Assembly (NCBI GenBank): GCA_037447655.1
Contig: JBBHKE010001522.1
Coordinates: forward strand, 1 to 64,000
Reading direction: 5' to 3'
DNA: 64,000 nt
From: Zygnema cylindricum
Lineage: Eukaryota; Streptophyta; Zygnematophyceae; Zygnematales; Zygnemataceae
Position numbers and translations under genes: made by a program
Shown here: positions 35,601-45,327 of the stretch, piece by piece
Numbering within the stretch: position 1 is the stretch's first letter
How the letters are laid out: each line of letters begins with the position of its first letter
Notes under the pieces: generated by a model
Databases searched by the model: none
Seen by the model: the letters and a program-made list of their open reading frames with translations, nothing else
Told to the model about the DNA's origin: nothing

Positions 35601-36941
35601 GAGGAAACCTTTGCCCCGGTGGTCAGATTTACCTCCGTCCGCATACTTCTCAGTTTAGCAGCGGCGGAAGACATGGAAGTGCACCAGATGGACATCAAAA
35701 CAGCCTTTTTGCATGGAGAATTGGAAGAGGAGATCTTCATGCGACAACCCGAAGGGTTTGTGGAAGAAGGAGAGGAGAGTAAGGTATGCCGGCGTATTAA
35801 ATCTCTTTATGGTTTGAAACAGGCGCCTCGACAGTGAAATAAGAAGCTTGATGAGTTTCTTACCGGTCTAGGATATATTCGGATAAGCTCAGATCACTAA
35901 ATCTATGTTTTCGAAGATGAGGAAGGTTTTATATTTATTGCAATTTATGTTGATGATTTGCTTGTTTTAAGTAAATCAATGGAAAAAATTAATAAACTGA
36001 AAACTGATCTTAAGGGGAGATTTGAAATGAAGGATATGGGGGAAGCAAAATATATTTTGGGAATTCAAGTAGAGAGAGACCGAAAAAGAAAAATTATAAG
36101 ATTGACTCAAAAGGAAGCAATAGGGAACATGCTTGAAAAATTTCAAATGGATAAAGCTAATAGTTGTACAACTCCAATGGAGTTGAAGAAGGGAAGTGAG
36201 GGGAGTGAGGAAGAAGGAGTCATAGTCTTAGACGAGGAATTATCTCCTGATGAACAAAAGTTCATGCAGACTATTCCTTACAGGCAAGTAGTGGGAAGTC
36301 TAATCTATTTTATGAATTGTACCCGGCCACATTTAGCTGCAGCTGTAGGAGTGCTGAGTAGAAGTCTAAATGCTCCCACTAAGAAGGATTGGGAGGCAGC
36401 TAAGAGAGTCCTTAGATACTTGGTAGGAACTAGAGATCTATGGTTGCATTTGGGTGGGGAGAATACTGACATCACTACTTGGAGTGATGCAAGTTATGGT
36501 GATGCTCCGATGAGGAGATGTACTTCTGGATATGTATTATATGTGGGTGATGGGGCTTGCTGTTGGAGTAGCAAACAGCAAAAGGTTATTGCTCAGTCCA
36601 CCATGGAGGCTGAGTATATGGCCTCTTGCTGTGCTGTAAAAGAATTGATGTGGGTCAAGTCTTTGCTTGGTGAGCTTGGTCACCTTAAGAGTGGTGTGCA
36701 GAAAATATTTTGTGATAATCAGGCAGCAATCGCTATTTCTGCCAATCCTAAACACCATTTTAAAGCCAAACACATGGACATCAGACTCAGTTTTGTTAGA
36801 GAGAAAGTAGAAAACAAAATAATCAGTTTAGAGTACAGACCGGATAGTGAAATGGTAGCAGATATGATGACCAAACCTGTGCCTTCCCCTAAGCTATTTT
36901 TTTGCAGGGAGAAGTGTGGTCTGAAATTAAAGATTGACTAG
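32608..36941 (+). pseudogene. gag-pol: Copia gag-pol polyprotein of B2 (four frame-breaking lesions)
   Basis: Same domain order as B1. The first 673 codons (gag, protease, most of integrase) are open to 34626. Lesions: loss of a G at 34576-34578 in the integrase after SDNGGEY, CGA to TGA at 35481-35483 just before the reverse transcriptase block GCKWVFK, TGG to TGA at 35835-35837, and TCA to TAA at 35898-35900, before IYVDDLL. In addition the zinc knuckle reads CHFYKKPGHYMAEC: its second Cys is Tyr, which should abolish zinc binding even where the frame is open. None of these lesions is shared with B1, so the two copies derive independently from an intact parent. Confidence 0.95.
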
Positions 36942-36946
36942 AAAAT

Positions 36947-36954
36947 AAGGGGAG
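36947..36954 (+). other. Polypurine tract of B2
   Basis: AAGGGGAG directly before the TG of the 3' LTR. Confidence 0.85.
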
Positions 36955-38003
36955 TGTAGAAACTAATGGTTTTATTAGTATTTTCTAGGTCTGAAAAGAA
37001 ATATAGAAGTCGAGGCAGTCTATCTCTAACTTCTCTCTCCAACTCTCAAACTTGTCGCAGTCACTGAGAAATTGGAGAGGAAGCTAGAGCCATGGCTACC
37101 TTGGCTATCCTGAGGTTTACGGGAAATTTATATTAGGGTTTATTTACTTAAGTAAAAGTTATGTGCCGGCGGCAGGATTTGATCCTTGTACCTACCGGCC
37201 GACAGACAGGAAATAGCCAGTAGCCTTAATCGTTTAGTCTAGCGGTATTGTTACGTAGCATATTGTTTGATAGTTCTTTAAATAGGTATACGTGCGAAAA
37301 ACCATTTAACTGCAATGAATTACGGGATACATAGATCCAGTAATATATAATGTACGACTTACGGTACGGACACAAATCAGTACCGCGCATTTGTTTCGTA
37401 AATGAAACAAATACCGCGCATGTATTTATTACGGCTACGATTAAAGCCGAATTTAATCGGACGGCCGGGATTAGCGCCGAGATCGCGGAGGAAGATTTCG
37501 GCAGTTTGTGGCCATCGCCACATCGGATGACGCGTGGCGAAATTCCGTTGGATTGTGGAATCTCCGGAGATTATGGCACCGAATCCGGATTTGACATGTG
37601 TCGACATTTTGGCCATGTCGTACAATGTCCGTACATAAAGGACACCGGCAGCTGTACTTTTGCGTACGGAACTCAATTCTGATTGGTTCCGTACATCAGT
37701 AGATAGAGTCTGTGAGAGAGATAGGACTTAGAAAAATTAGAAGATAGGACCCCCTCTCCCAGAGAGCTTCTGTACAAAAGGTCAACTTTGACCCTCCATA
37801 ACTTACTGCTCAGGGGAGCAAATTCAGAGATTCTTTTTGCTATCCACTCAGGGGAGTCTTGTCTTCACAGGGGTGAAGTTGGTCAGAGTTTTTGTTTGCC
37901 AGGGTGGCAGTTATGTTTGCTTAAACACAAAGGGGTCAGGATTATCCTAGAGGCTTCTTAGAAGCTGTCCACTCTGAGGACTTATGGAGGTCTCAGAGTT
38001 TCA
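36955..38003 (+). repeat. 3' LTR of B2
   Basis: 1049 bp with intact TG...CA ends, followed by the GCAAC target copy. Confidence 0.93.
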
Positions 38004-38095
38004 GCAACCGTCAGATCCATTATCCCACAACTCTGTACGGAGGAAAGTATAGTTTACTTGTACGACCTCATGTAAATTCCGCCTGGAAATAGCTT

Positions 38096-38582
38096 CAAGT
38101 AAAATGTCTCCGTACATTTACCTGCACGTCCTAACGGAATCCCCGCCTAAAAAAATACAAAACATGTGTCAGGGAGCGCTAGTGAACATTTCCCGCCAAT
38201 GTTACAACGACACGTGTCAAGCGCTTAATTTGTCTAGCGGATCCCTACGAGCCGTTACGCTTTTAACATTCGTGCGTCCAAAGGTATAGACAGTACAACC
38301 GTCGATCGTATTTAGCGTGTATAAATTATTAGTGTGTAGAATAATTTAGTGTCATGTACACTAATTTTGATTAGAAAAATTTCGAAAAAAAAGTTATACA
38401 CTAATTTTTCAACAAACGCCAATATGGGTACAGCTGATTTGTCGAGAGGATATTCACAGTAATATAGGTAAAAGTACAAATTCTGACAATTCTTACACTG
38501 TCGCATACTTTCACTCTAAGTAAGTCCTAACTCTAATTTCGGTTTTTTAGGGTGTAGGCAATACGCGACAAATAAATGTACA
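38096..38582. other. Intergenic DNA
   Basis: No gene recognised. Contains ttagtgt-type words that might be decayed MITE sequence. Confidence 0.45.
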
Positions 38583-38590
38583 CTAACAGG

Positions 38591-39029
38591 TAGTGTTGGG
38601 TATCGAGGACCACTTGCCGATATTCGATATGTACCGAATTTTAGGTACCCGATAATCGATATATCACTTCGATATATCGATTATCGAAATATCGCGATAT
38701 ATAGCCGATATATCGCCGATATATCGTATCGACGATATATCGAAAATAATTTTTTTTTTTTTTTTCAAACCCCCCCCCCCCCCTCTCCGCGCTCAGTTGG
38801 GGGGGGGGGGGGGGGGGGGGGGATTCCGTACGATTTTCCGTACGTTTTTTGTACAATTTTCCGTACAGTTTTCCGTACTCTCACTGTACGGACAAGCAAT
38901 TTTTGCGATATATATCGCGATAATTTATGTTGGTCCCGGTACGATATATCGAGGAATCTGTTCGATCGATATTCGATATATCAAATATCGAAATTATCGC
39001 GATATGGAACTACCCGATACCCAACACTA
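38591..39029. mobile_element. hAT-like element T2
   Basis: 439 bp, ends TAGTGTTGGGTATCG and its complement, flanked by a perfect 8-bp duplication CTAACAGG at 38583-38590 and 39030-39037. Both arms consist of cgatatatcg words that can pair with each other. The middle is a C14 run, a 15-base spacer and a G24 run, followed by repeated ttttccgtac words. Confidence 0.9.
38770..38822. repeat. C14 / G24 homopolymer hairpin
   Basis: C at 38770-38783, spacer tctccgcgctcagtt, G at 38799-38822. A potential stem at the centre of the palindromic T2 element; also able to form four-stranded DNA. Run lengths are prone to sequencing error. Confidence 0.85.
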
Positions 39030-39301
39030 CTAACAGGGGAATTTTTGGTGTGATAGCAAATATTTTATTAAAATATCCGTACTTGTATAATTAAAAAGTA
39101 CATTTTTATACGCATCGACACGTTCCGTACTCCACACTAATAGAAAAATACATAAATTAAAATGGTGTAGACTAATTGTTCTTCTCGTAATTAGCGTTCA
39201 GGAAAAATTAGTATCATTTACCCTATTTTAGGTAAAACCCTCCAAAATTTAGGGGCGCCGAATTAGTGTTCAACACGCTACATACGATCGACGATGTAGT
39301 G

Positions 39302-39770
39302 CAGAGGTCGCAAATGGTCAACCGAAACCGTGACCGACCGTTAACCGACCACCCGCGTCGGATCCGGAACAGATTCGGTTGCCAATTTTGGGGGGCCGGG
39401 CGGATTCGGGCGGTTGATTCACATAAATAATAAATAAAAAATCGGTTACGGTCGGGTAAGCAAAAAACGAAAAAAAATGGAAATTTTGTACTGTCGATAC
39501 AATCAAACAGTATTGTAATTTGTACTCTTGTTATCGTGGAAGGTATAAGGGAGATGTACCACTAATTTTGTACTTATTCGAAACAGGTGGGTACGGGTAG
39601 TCGAGAGAAATCGAGTTTCGGTTAACTTTTATTTTCGTAAACGCGTTTCGGTTAACGGTTAACAGTTTTGGAGCGTGACATAACCCGGTCGGGCGTCAGG
39701 TACTCAAATTTTGAAAGAAAAAAAAACGATCGGTTTCGGTTCTCTAAAATTTTGACTTTTGCGACCACTG
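39302..39770. mobile_element. hAT-like MITE of family X (X1)
   Basis: 469 bp, ends CAGAGGTCGCAAATGGTC and (right) cttttgcgaccactg. Both halves match X2: left half ggtcaaccgaaaccgtgacc, right half ggagcgtgacataacccggtcgg. No matching 8-bp flanks (atgtagtg / cggtaagg). It is an internally deleted derivative. Confidence 0.75.
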
Positions 39771-40116
39771 CGGTAAGGTCACAAGTTATAATTATACATC
39801 AGGTGAAAATTGGAGATGTACATATTCATCATTTCGTTACGAAGATCTGATCCGGAAAATCGTAACATCTTTCAAGCGATGCAGCCAATGCGCTGAATCT
39901 CCGAAGTGCATGCATATGGAGCTGAGCCAGAGGTTGCAAACGGTCAACCGAAACCGTGACCGACGGTTAACCGACCGCCCGCGCCGGATCCGGAACGGAT
40001 TCGGTTGACAGATTTTGGGGGCCGGGCGGTTGCAGGCGGTTGATTCACCAGAAAAAAAAAAAGTCGGTTACGGCCGGTTAACCAAAAAACCAAAATTGGT
40101 TACGTTTTTCAAATAG

Positions 40117-41086
40117 AGTAATTTACAAAATCTTTTGAAAAACACTTTAAAACAAGAAAACGCAACACGGTGGAATTCTTTGCTCCGAATGCTTAAGAGT
40201 ATTTACGATGCATTTAATGAGATAGGACCAATCGCTCAAGCAAAAAACAAATTGATACTTTTTGCTTGTATCGATAAGACTCACCTTACCGAAATTATAC
40301 GATTTTTGGAAAGGTTTCAAGAAGCGACCCTAAAGTTGGTAAAATTCAAAGAACCAACTTTACATTTGGTTTTGTTTAAACTATCGTCTCTCCATAACCA
40401 TTGTAAGATAAGAAAAACATCTTACAATGACGGTGAAAAATAGGCGATTCCCCAAACTTGCAAAAATTGAAACAACTTTTTGTGAAATTTGCACTACCGA
40501 AGTGGGGCCTTCATGAGTATCATATTGTCGCGGCTCTCTTAGATCCGCGACAGAAACAAAAGCTTGAAATAATTGGGGTATCGAAAACCGAAATTGAAAG
40601 CGCAAGGGTCAAACTTCCAGAACTCAGTGATGACATTGATTTCGGTAGTCCTCAACGTATCACAAAAAAACGAAAAACATCGCAAAGTAAAGACGGTTTC
40701 CACAATTTTTTTGGTGAGAGCGATGACGAAAATGAGGTTTTTATTACCACCGACAAAAAAACGCTCGTTAGTGACGAATTGAAACGTTATTTTGATTTAA
40801 AATTAACCAACGACGAAAGATTGAACTTTAACATACTTGAATGGTGGAAAATAAAATAAAATGTACGTGCGAAAGATGGAGGATTTCCTATTCTTCGCAT
40901 GGAGGATTTCCTATTCTAGCCGGTGTTGCTGGATCTATTCTAGCTATTCCGGCTTCTAGCTCCATGTCCGAATGCAATTTTTCGGATGCCGGGAACACGA
41001 TAACAAAGATGAGGAGCTCACTAGCGGCTTCAATTGTTAGTGATCTTTTGTGTGTTAGATCCAACCGAGATCTTTTAAATGCATAG
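40117..41086 (+). pseudogene. hAT transposase, C-terminal remnant
   Basis: Three consecutive frames carry one protein. 40117-40443 has QENATRWNSLLRML, the conserved TRWNS block of hAT transposases. 40458-40859 has LLDPRQK, then an acidic S/D/E region and DERLNFNILEWWK. 40841-41086 has the dimerisation block FPILAGVAGSILAIPASSSM followed by ECNFSDAGNTITKMRSSL, which corresponds to the usual IPA(S/T)S..SER.FS.AG pattern. The breaks are a stop at 40441-40443 and a frameshift around 40870-40915, where a short segment ggaggatttcctattct is duplicated. The N-terminal zinc finger and catalytic core are missing. Non-functional. Confidence 0.85.
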
Positions 41087-41684
41087 TTTTTTTTTGTTTT
41101 GTTTTCTAATTATTGTTATTTTTTTAGTATTAGTTATATTGTTTTTTTTTTCTTTGAAATTTTTGTTGTATTTCACAATTTTTCTAGTGTTATTTTGCCT
41201 TTTTTTTTTAAACTGGAATGCTTATTTTTATCAAATTACCAAAGCGGCGTATGTATACCAAATTTAGATTTATAAATTTTGTGTAGTTTTTAAGTTTGAG
41301 GTTGAGAATTTGTATAAAAGAGTCGGAAATAGAACGAGGTTGTTATTTGTTTATTTCTATATTTGATACTACAATTTTTTTTTTGTTTTTTTTGCCTATC
41401 ACAATGTGTTTTTTGCTAATTGATTTTCCATGTGAAAAACTAAGATTTTTTTTTAAGCATACATAAGAAAAACTTTACCTTTTTTGCATAATTCATAACA
41501 TAGTATCGTAGTCGAAAAAAAAACCGTCCAAAACATGTAGCGAAAAATTTAGATTTGCGAGAGAAAAAACATTAACATAAGAGTTTAAACATTAACATAA
41601 TAGTTTAAACATTAACATAAGAGTTACACGCAAAATTAGAATGATTAAGACTAAGAGTTACACTCAAAGGGAGATGTACCACTA

Positions 41685-41849
41685 CATCGCTCATTGTTAT
41701 TAGTGTTAATAAGTCGCTACTATTTATAGTCTTTACTATTTAAAGACGTGGATTACAACCTGCCACGTCTCCTTGTATTAAATAGTGTTATTAATCATAA
41801 TTTTTCATTAACAGTAATAGATGCTTAACGCTAATAACAATGAGCGTTG
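41685..41849. mobile_element. TA-flanked MITE inside X2
   Basis: 165 bp, ends CATCGCTCATTGTTATTAGT and complement CAACGCTCATTGTTATTAGC. TA is duplicated at 41683-41684 and 41850-41851. X1 provides the empty site at 39551-39575: gagatgtaccactaattttgt is continuous there. Confidence 0.88.
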
Positions 41850-42445
41850 TAATTTTGTACTTTTTCGGTTACGGGCGAGTACGGTTAGTCGCGAGAAATC
41901 GAGTTTCGGTTAACTTTTATTTTCGTAAATGCCGGTCGGTTAACAGTTAACAATTTTGGAGCGTGACATAACCCGGTCGGGCGTCGGTTACTCAGATTTT
42001 GAAAAAAAAAACGGTCGGTTTCGGTTATGTAAAATTTTGACTTTTACGACCTGCAGTAGTGTTGGGTATCGGGTAAATTCATATCGCGATAATTTTGATA
42101 TTCGATATATCGAATATCGATCGAGCAGACTCCTCGATATATCGTACCGGGACCAACATAAATTATTGCAATATATATCGCGATATATAGTATTTTTTAA
42201 ATTTAATATTTTATATAATATGTTATTTTAGCGAAAAAGACAAATTGTTTGATACGCCACGTACGACGTGATTTTCGTTGTAGACGCCGCAAAATGTAAC
42301 CGACAAATAAGTATTAATTCTGTAATTTATATAATTACTTATTTAGTACGTAGAGAACTTACATACGAAAAGTCCACACTAATTTAGTCAAAGTCTGATT
42401 TGATTTTTTTTTTTTTGCAGACTTATTATTATTATTATCAATTAT

Positions 42446-42590
42446 TTTTTGAACTGTACAAAATGTGAATTTTTATTATTATTTTTAGGGTTTATTTTTT
42501 GAAGTGTACAAAATGTGAATTTTTATTCTTATTTTTAGGGTTTATTTTTTGAAGTGTACAAAATGTGGAAATTTATTATTATTTTTATTA
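42446..42590. repeat. 50-bp tandem repeat, three units
   Basis: Units centred on gaa(c/g)tgtacaaaatgtg at 42451, 42501 and 42551, separated by tttttattattatttttag. The ttagggtt word inside is not a telomere array. Confidence 0.85.
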
Positions 42591-42637
42591 ATTTGGACTA
42601 GCAGTAGCTACAACTACCAGCTGCAGTAGCACTAGTA

Positions 42638-43138
42638 CACCGCGAATCGTAATTAGAGTAATGAAAAAATTAGAGTACAAAAACTAAAAAAAACAATTAG
42701 AGTAATTAACGCTAATTTATGTGATAGAGCTGTTTCAACTATGAAGTTTACTCTAATTTATTTAAGTACTCTAATTTGGCACGCTAATATCCTCTACTGT
42801 AAATAAGGTATTCGTACAGAATTTGGCAAAACGCACAGTTTATCGTCACTATGACGTTTACACTACGCGGTTTGTTAAAACACAGTTACATGATAACGGC
42901 CTGTATTAAATCATTATTTTTACTTTTTTACTTAATAAAGTACAATTTTGCACGGTATGAGGTCGTCCGTACTCCACACTATTTAAAACGAACCTATATT
43001 AGAATTAAAAACGCTAATTAAACTTTACCTTAAATAGAATAATGAAAAAATTAGAATCATTTACTCTATTTCATGTGATAGAGTCAAAATTTCGAGCGAC
43101 CGAATTAGAGTAATTTACTCTAATTACGATTCGCGGTG
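42638..43138. mobile_element. TA-flanked MITE with long perfect inverted repeats
   Basis: 501 bp inside T3. The inverted repeat is perfect over 28 bp when the flanking agta/tact is included (42634-42661 and 43115-43142); it starts CACCGCGAATCGTAATTAGA. TA at 42636-42637 and 43139-43140. CAG/CTG-type short repeats flank the element on both sides. Confidence 0.87.
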
Positions 43139-43355
43139 TACTGGCAGCAGCAGTAGTACTAGCAGCAGTAGCAAGAATAGTTATAACTTTTTTTTTAAAA
43201 AAGCCACGATATATCGGCGATACGATGTATCGGCGATATATCGCGATATGTAGCTTTTGGATATATCGAAGCGATATATCGATTATCGGGTACCTGAAAT
43301 TCGATACATATCGAATATTGGCAAATGGTCCTCGATACCCAACACTAATAGACAG

Positions 43356-44304
43356 TAATAACGGACTCACACGTGCTGTCAGATTTCGTCATTATTGGAA
43401 CATTTTGGCAGATTATGATATCGCGATATATCGTGGTATCATCCGTTGTCACATATTTGTAGGTTGAAAATATTGCACCTGTCGTCGTCATGAGGGTTAA
43501 ACATTTTTAAGATAGTCAAACTCGTTTAACTCTGTAATGGACCGCTGGATTATATTTATGAGGCGAAAGCAAACGGTCATATCTTTCGATCGTGACGTCA
43601 CTATTTAAAATCAAAAAAGTATGTGACGATTAAGAGAAATTTAATTGCAAGAAAAATGTTTCTCTATTTAGGATGGGCGGTGTAGACCATCTACTATTGG
43701 TTACTATGGATCGCCGACTTGTTACTTAAACTCTCTCCGCGTGCTCCCCCGATTTTGCGGGATTTACGAACCCGCTTTTAGTGGTCTTTTTAAGTCTAGT
43801 GAGCTTTGGTTAGGTACCCGATGAATCGCTTAGTGTGTTGAGGATTTATTTGTGTAAAGAAAAAAATAATATTATTAACGTTGTATTGGGTTTCATGTCC
43901 TGGAGCGGACAAAACATTAACTCTGATCGACACACATAATACTAATTGGATACATTTAGCCGCTATAACCGTGTGTTCACGTAGTTGACATTGATTCTTA
44001 GAAGTGTTAAATATTTGACTTTTATTTGGACAAGAATAGTTGGCAGGTGGCAATCCCCATTTGTTTCCAATATTCAACTATATGACCATTGGGTTCTAGC
44101 TTTTTTCTGGTAACGGAAAATTTATAAGATAAAACCTATGCAACCAGAATTAAGGAAAGGATAAGAGAGGGAAGTAGTGGAGAGAGAAAAAAGAGTGGAT
44201 ACTTGTTTGGGATGTGAACACGACAATATCGTTTCCCTATGTCGAGTACTGCACCAGTATCGAACCGAGTAAAGTTAATTGAAAATTAGCCCAAGGCACA
44301 ACTC
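43356..44304. other. Intergenic DNA
   Basis: No gene recognised. At 43674-43687 gatgggcggtgta looks like an isolated MITE end. Confidence 0.5.
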
Positions 44305-44306
44305 TA

Positions 44307-44522
44307 CACCGCCCATCGTTATTATCATTAAGGATTTATTAGTGTGAATGCGAAATTAGAACGTATAATACTAATTTAGTGCAAGGAGACATGACACTGC
44401 AGTCCACTTCCTTATATAGTGTTTATATAGAGTGTTCCTTAACACAGTTTTATGATTTACGGCTAAAAGAAATCATAAGCAAAAGAAGTAATTGTTATCA
44501 ACTCTAATAACGATGGGCGGTG
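44307..44522. mobile_element. TA-flanked MITE
   Basis: 216 bp, ends CACCGCCCATCGTTATTA and complement CACCGCCCATCGTTATTAGA. TA on the left (44305-44306), TG on the right, so one flank has mutated. Homologous in the interior to the piece at 51328 in the KAPP gene. Confidence 0.82.
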
Positions 44523-44953
44523 TGACGTATGTCACCACAATCCCATCAGAACACCACCAAGAAGACTAATTCAAGAAAAAATCCAGATAAAGATTACATA
44601 TAAAACAACACGGCAAACGTATGAAGTGAAACGTGGAATTAAAAATGAGCCTGGCTCATATGCAAGTGAACTTTATTATGATAAACAAAAACAAACTGAA
44701 AACTGAAAACTGAAACTGAAACTTCACCCGACCTCCTGAATGCTACACTCTGGCATACAACATCAATGGACCCAAAACAGGTCCATGTCAACCTAAAATT
44801 GATACAATTGACAGCCTATATATGGACATAAAATGTACAAAGTTATACGGGCTGGACTTCACACCACCCAGAAACTTAACAATGTCTAATTCCCACATGT
44901 TCATCAACTCTATATCAACTCTATATTAACTCTAAGCTCGACCATTTTCCCGC
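44523..44953. other. Intergenic DNA
   Basis: No gene recognised; a short aactgaaaactgaaact repeat at 44694-44724. Confidence 0.5.
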
Positions 44954-45316
44954 TTAATCCCACTCTCCATTTACCGCTGCCCAAACAAAAGCATCGCAGG
45001 AACTGTAGCCGTGGGAGAGTGCATCGGCCAAAAACCCAGATGTGTCAATAACTTCCTGGAGGTCAGTTGCCCCTTGGACATCCTCGATCCACTCTAATAA
45101 ATCTGCAGTGAACTTAAGCATACTGTCTATATTCACCAACCGATGTCTCATCGTCACTTCCCAAGGATCCAATTGTAAAGCTCTCTCCTCAGCACCGGAA
45201 CTTACTGAACTCATTGCCCCAGATTCCTTACTTCCTCCATCCACTTTCCCCCGTTTATTTTCTTCCCTGTCCTTTGTGTTTCCCTTTGACATTCCTGTGG
45301 ATCTACTTCCCTTCAA
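44954..45316 (-). CDS. Unidentified protein C-terminus at an assembly gap
   Basis: 120 codons open on the minus strand, running into the N gap on the 5' side, so the true start may be beyond it. The first third is low-complexity and rich in K, E, S and G; the rest looks like a folded helical segment (LQLDPWEVTMRHRLVNIDSM, LKFTADLLEWIEDV, and ending FVWAAVNGEWD). I do not recognise a family. It could be the tail of a host gene or a transposon gag. Function unknown. Confidence 0.3.
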   Translation of the reverse strand: MKGSRSTGMSKGNTKDREENKRGKVDGGSKESGAMSSVSSGAEERALQLDPWEVTMRHRLVNIDSMLKFTADLLEWIEDVQGATDLQEVIDTSGFLADALSHGYSSCDAFVWAAVNGEWD

Positions 45317-45317
45317 A

Positions 45318-45327
45318 NNNNNNNNNN
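45318..45327. other. Assembly gap (10 N)
   Basis: Ten unresolved bases; the true gap size may differ. Confidence 0.99.

Larger units (their letters stand above)
31554..38003 (+). mobile_element. Ty1/copia retrotransposon B2, full-length, disabled
   Basis: 6450 bp, same family as B1, flanked by a perfect 5-bp target duplication GCAAC at 31549-31553 and 38004-38008. By eye the LTRs differ at about 26 of 1050 positions (~97.5%), so B2 is older than B1 and carries more lesions. The 5' LTR has lost the terminal TG (reads TA). R1 gives the empty site: GTGAC at 11619-11623. Confidence 0.95.
28665..38095. mobile_element. TA-flanked MITE R2, carrying four insertions
   Basis: Second copy of R1. Starts TACCGTGTATCGCTATTA after TA, continues after P3 as gtgttattatttttttcgcct, after H1b as aaaacatatttt...gtccgattttcac, and after B2 as cgtcagatccattatccc...ctgtacggagg. 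Joined, these pieces run parallel to R1. The right terminal repeat is not visible, so the end given is approximate. Confidence 0.75.
39928..42055 (+). mobile_element. hAT element X2 with transposase remnant
   Basis: Left end CAGAGGTTGCAAACGGTC, right end with tttcggttatgtaaaattttgacttttacgacctgca (the last bases are damaged and abut element T3). It contains a hAT transposase fragment and a TA-flanked MITE at 41685-41849. Its right part parallels X1, so X1 is the deleted form. A 21-bp unit acattaacataagagttta(a) is repeated three times near 41570-41630. Confidence 0.75.
42057..43347. mobile_element. hAT-like element T3
   Basis: 1291 bp, ends TAGTGTTGGGTATCG on both sides as in T2, in inverted order. 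The 8-bp flanks (acctgcag / atagacag) do not match. Contains a 50-bp tandem repeat (42446-42590) and a nested MITE at 42638-43138. Confidence 0.75.

Noticed and set aside
38591-39029. Possible assembly artefact from the poly-C/poly-G run
   Set aside because: The 8-bp duplication and both terminal repeats are perfect around it, so the element is real; only the run lengths are doubtful.
42480-42545. ttaggg words suggesting telomeric repeat
   Set aside because: They occur once per 50-bp unit of a local tandem repeat, not as an array.
42049-43355. 8-bp target duplication for T3
   Set aside because: acctgcag and atagacag agree at only half the positions, so no duplication is claimed.
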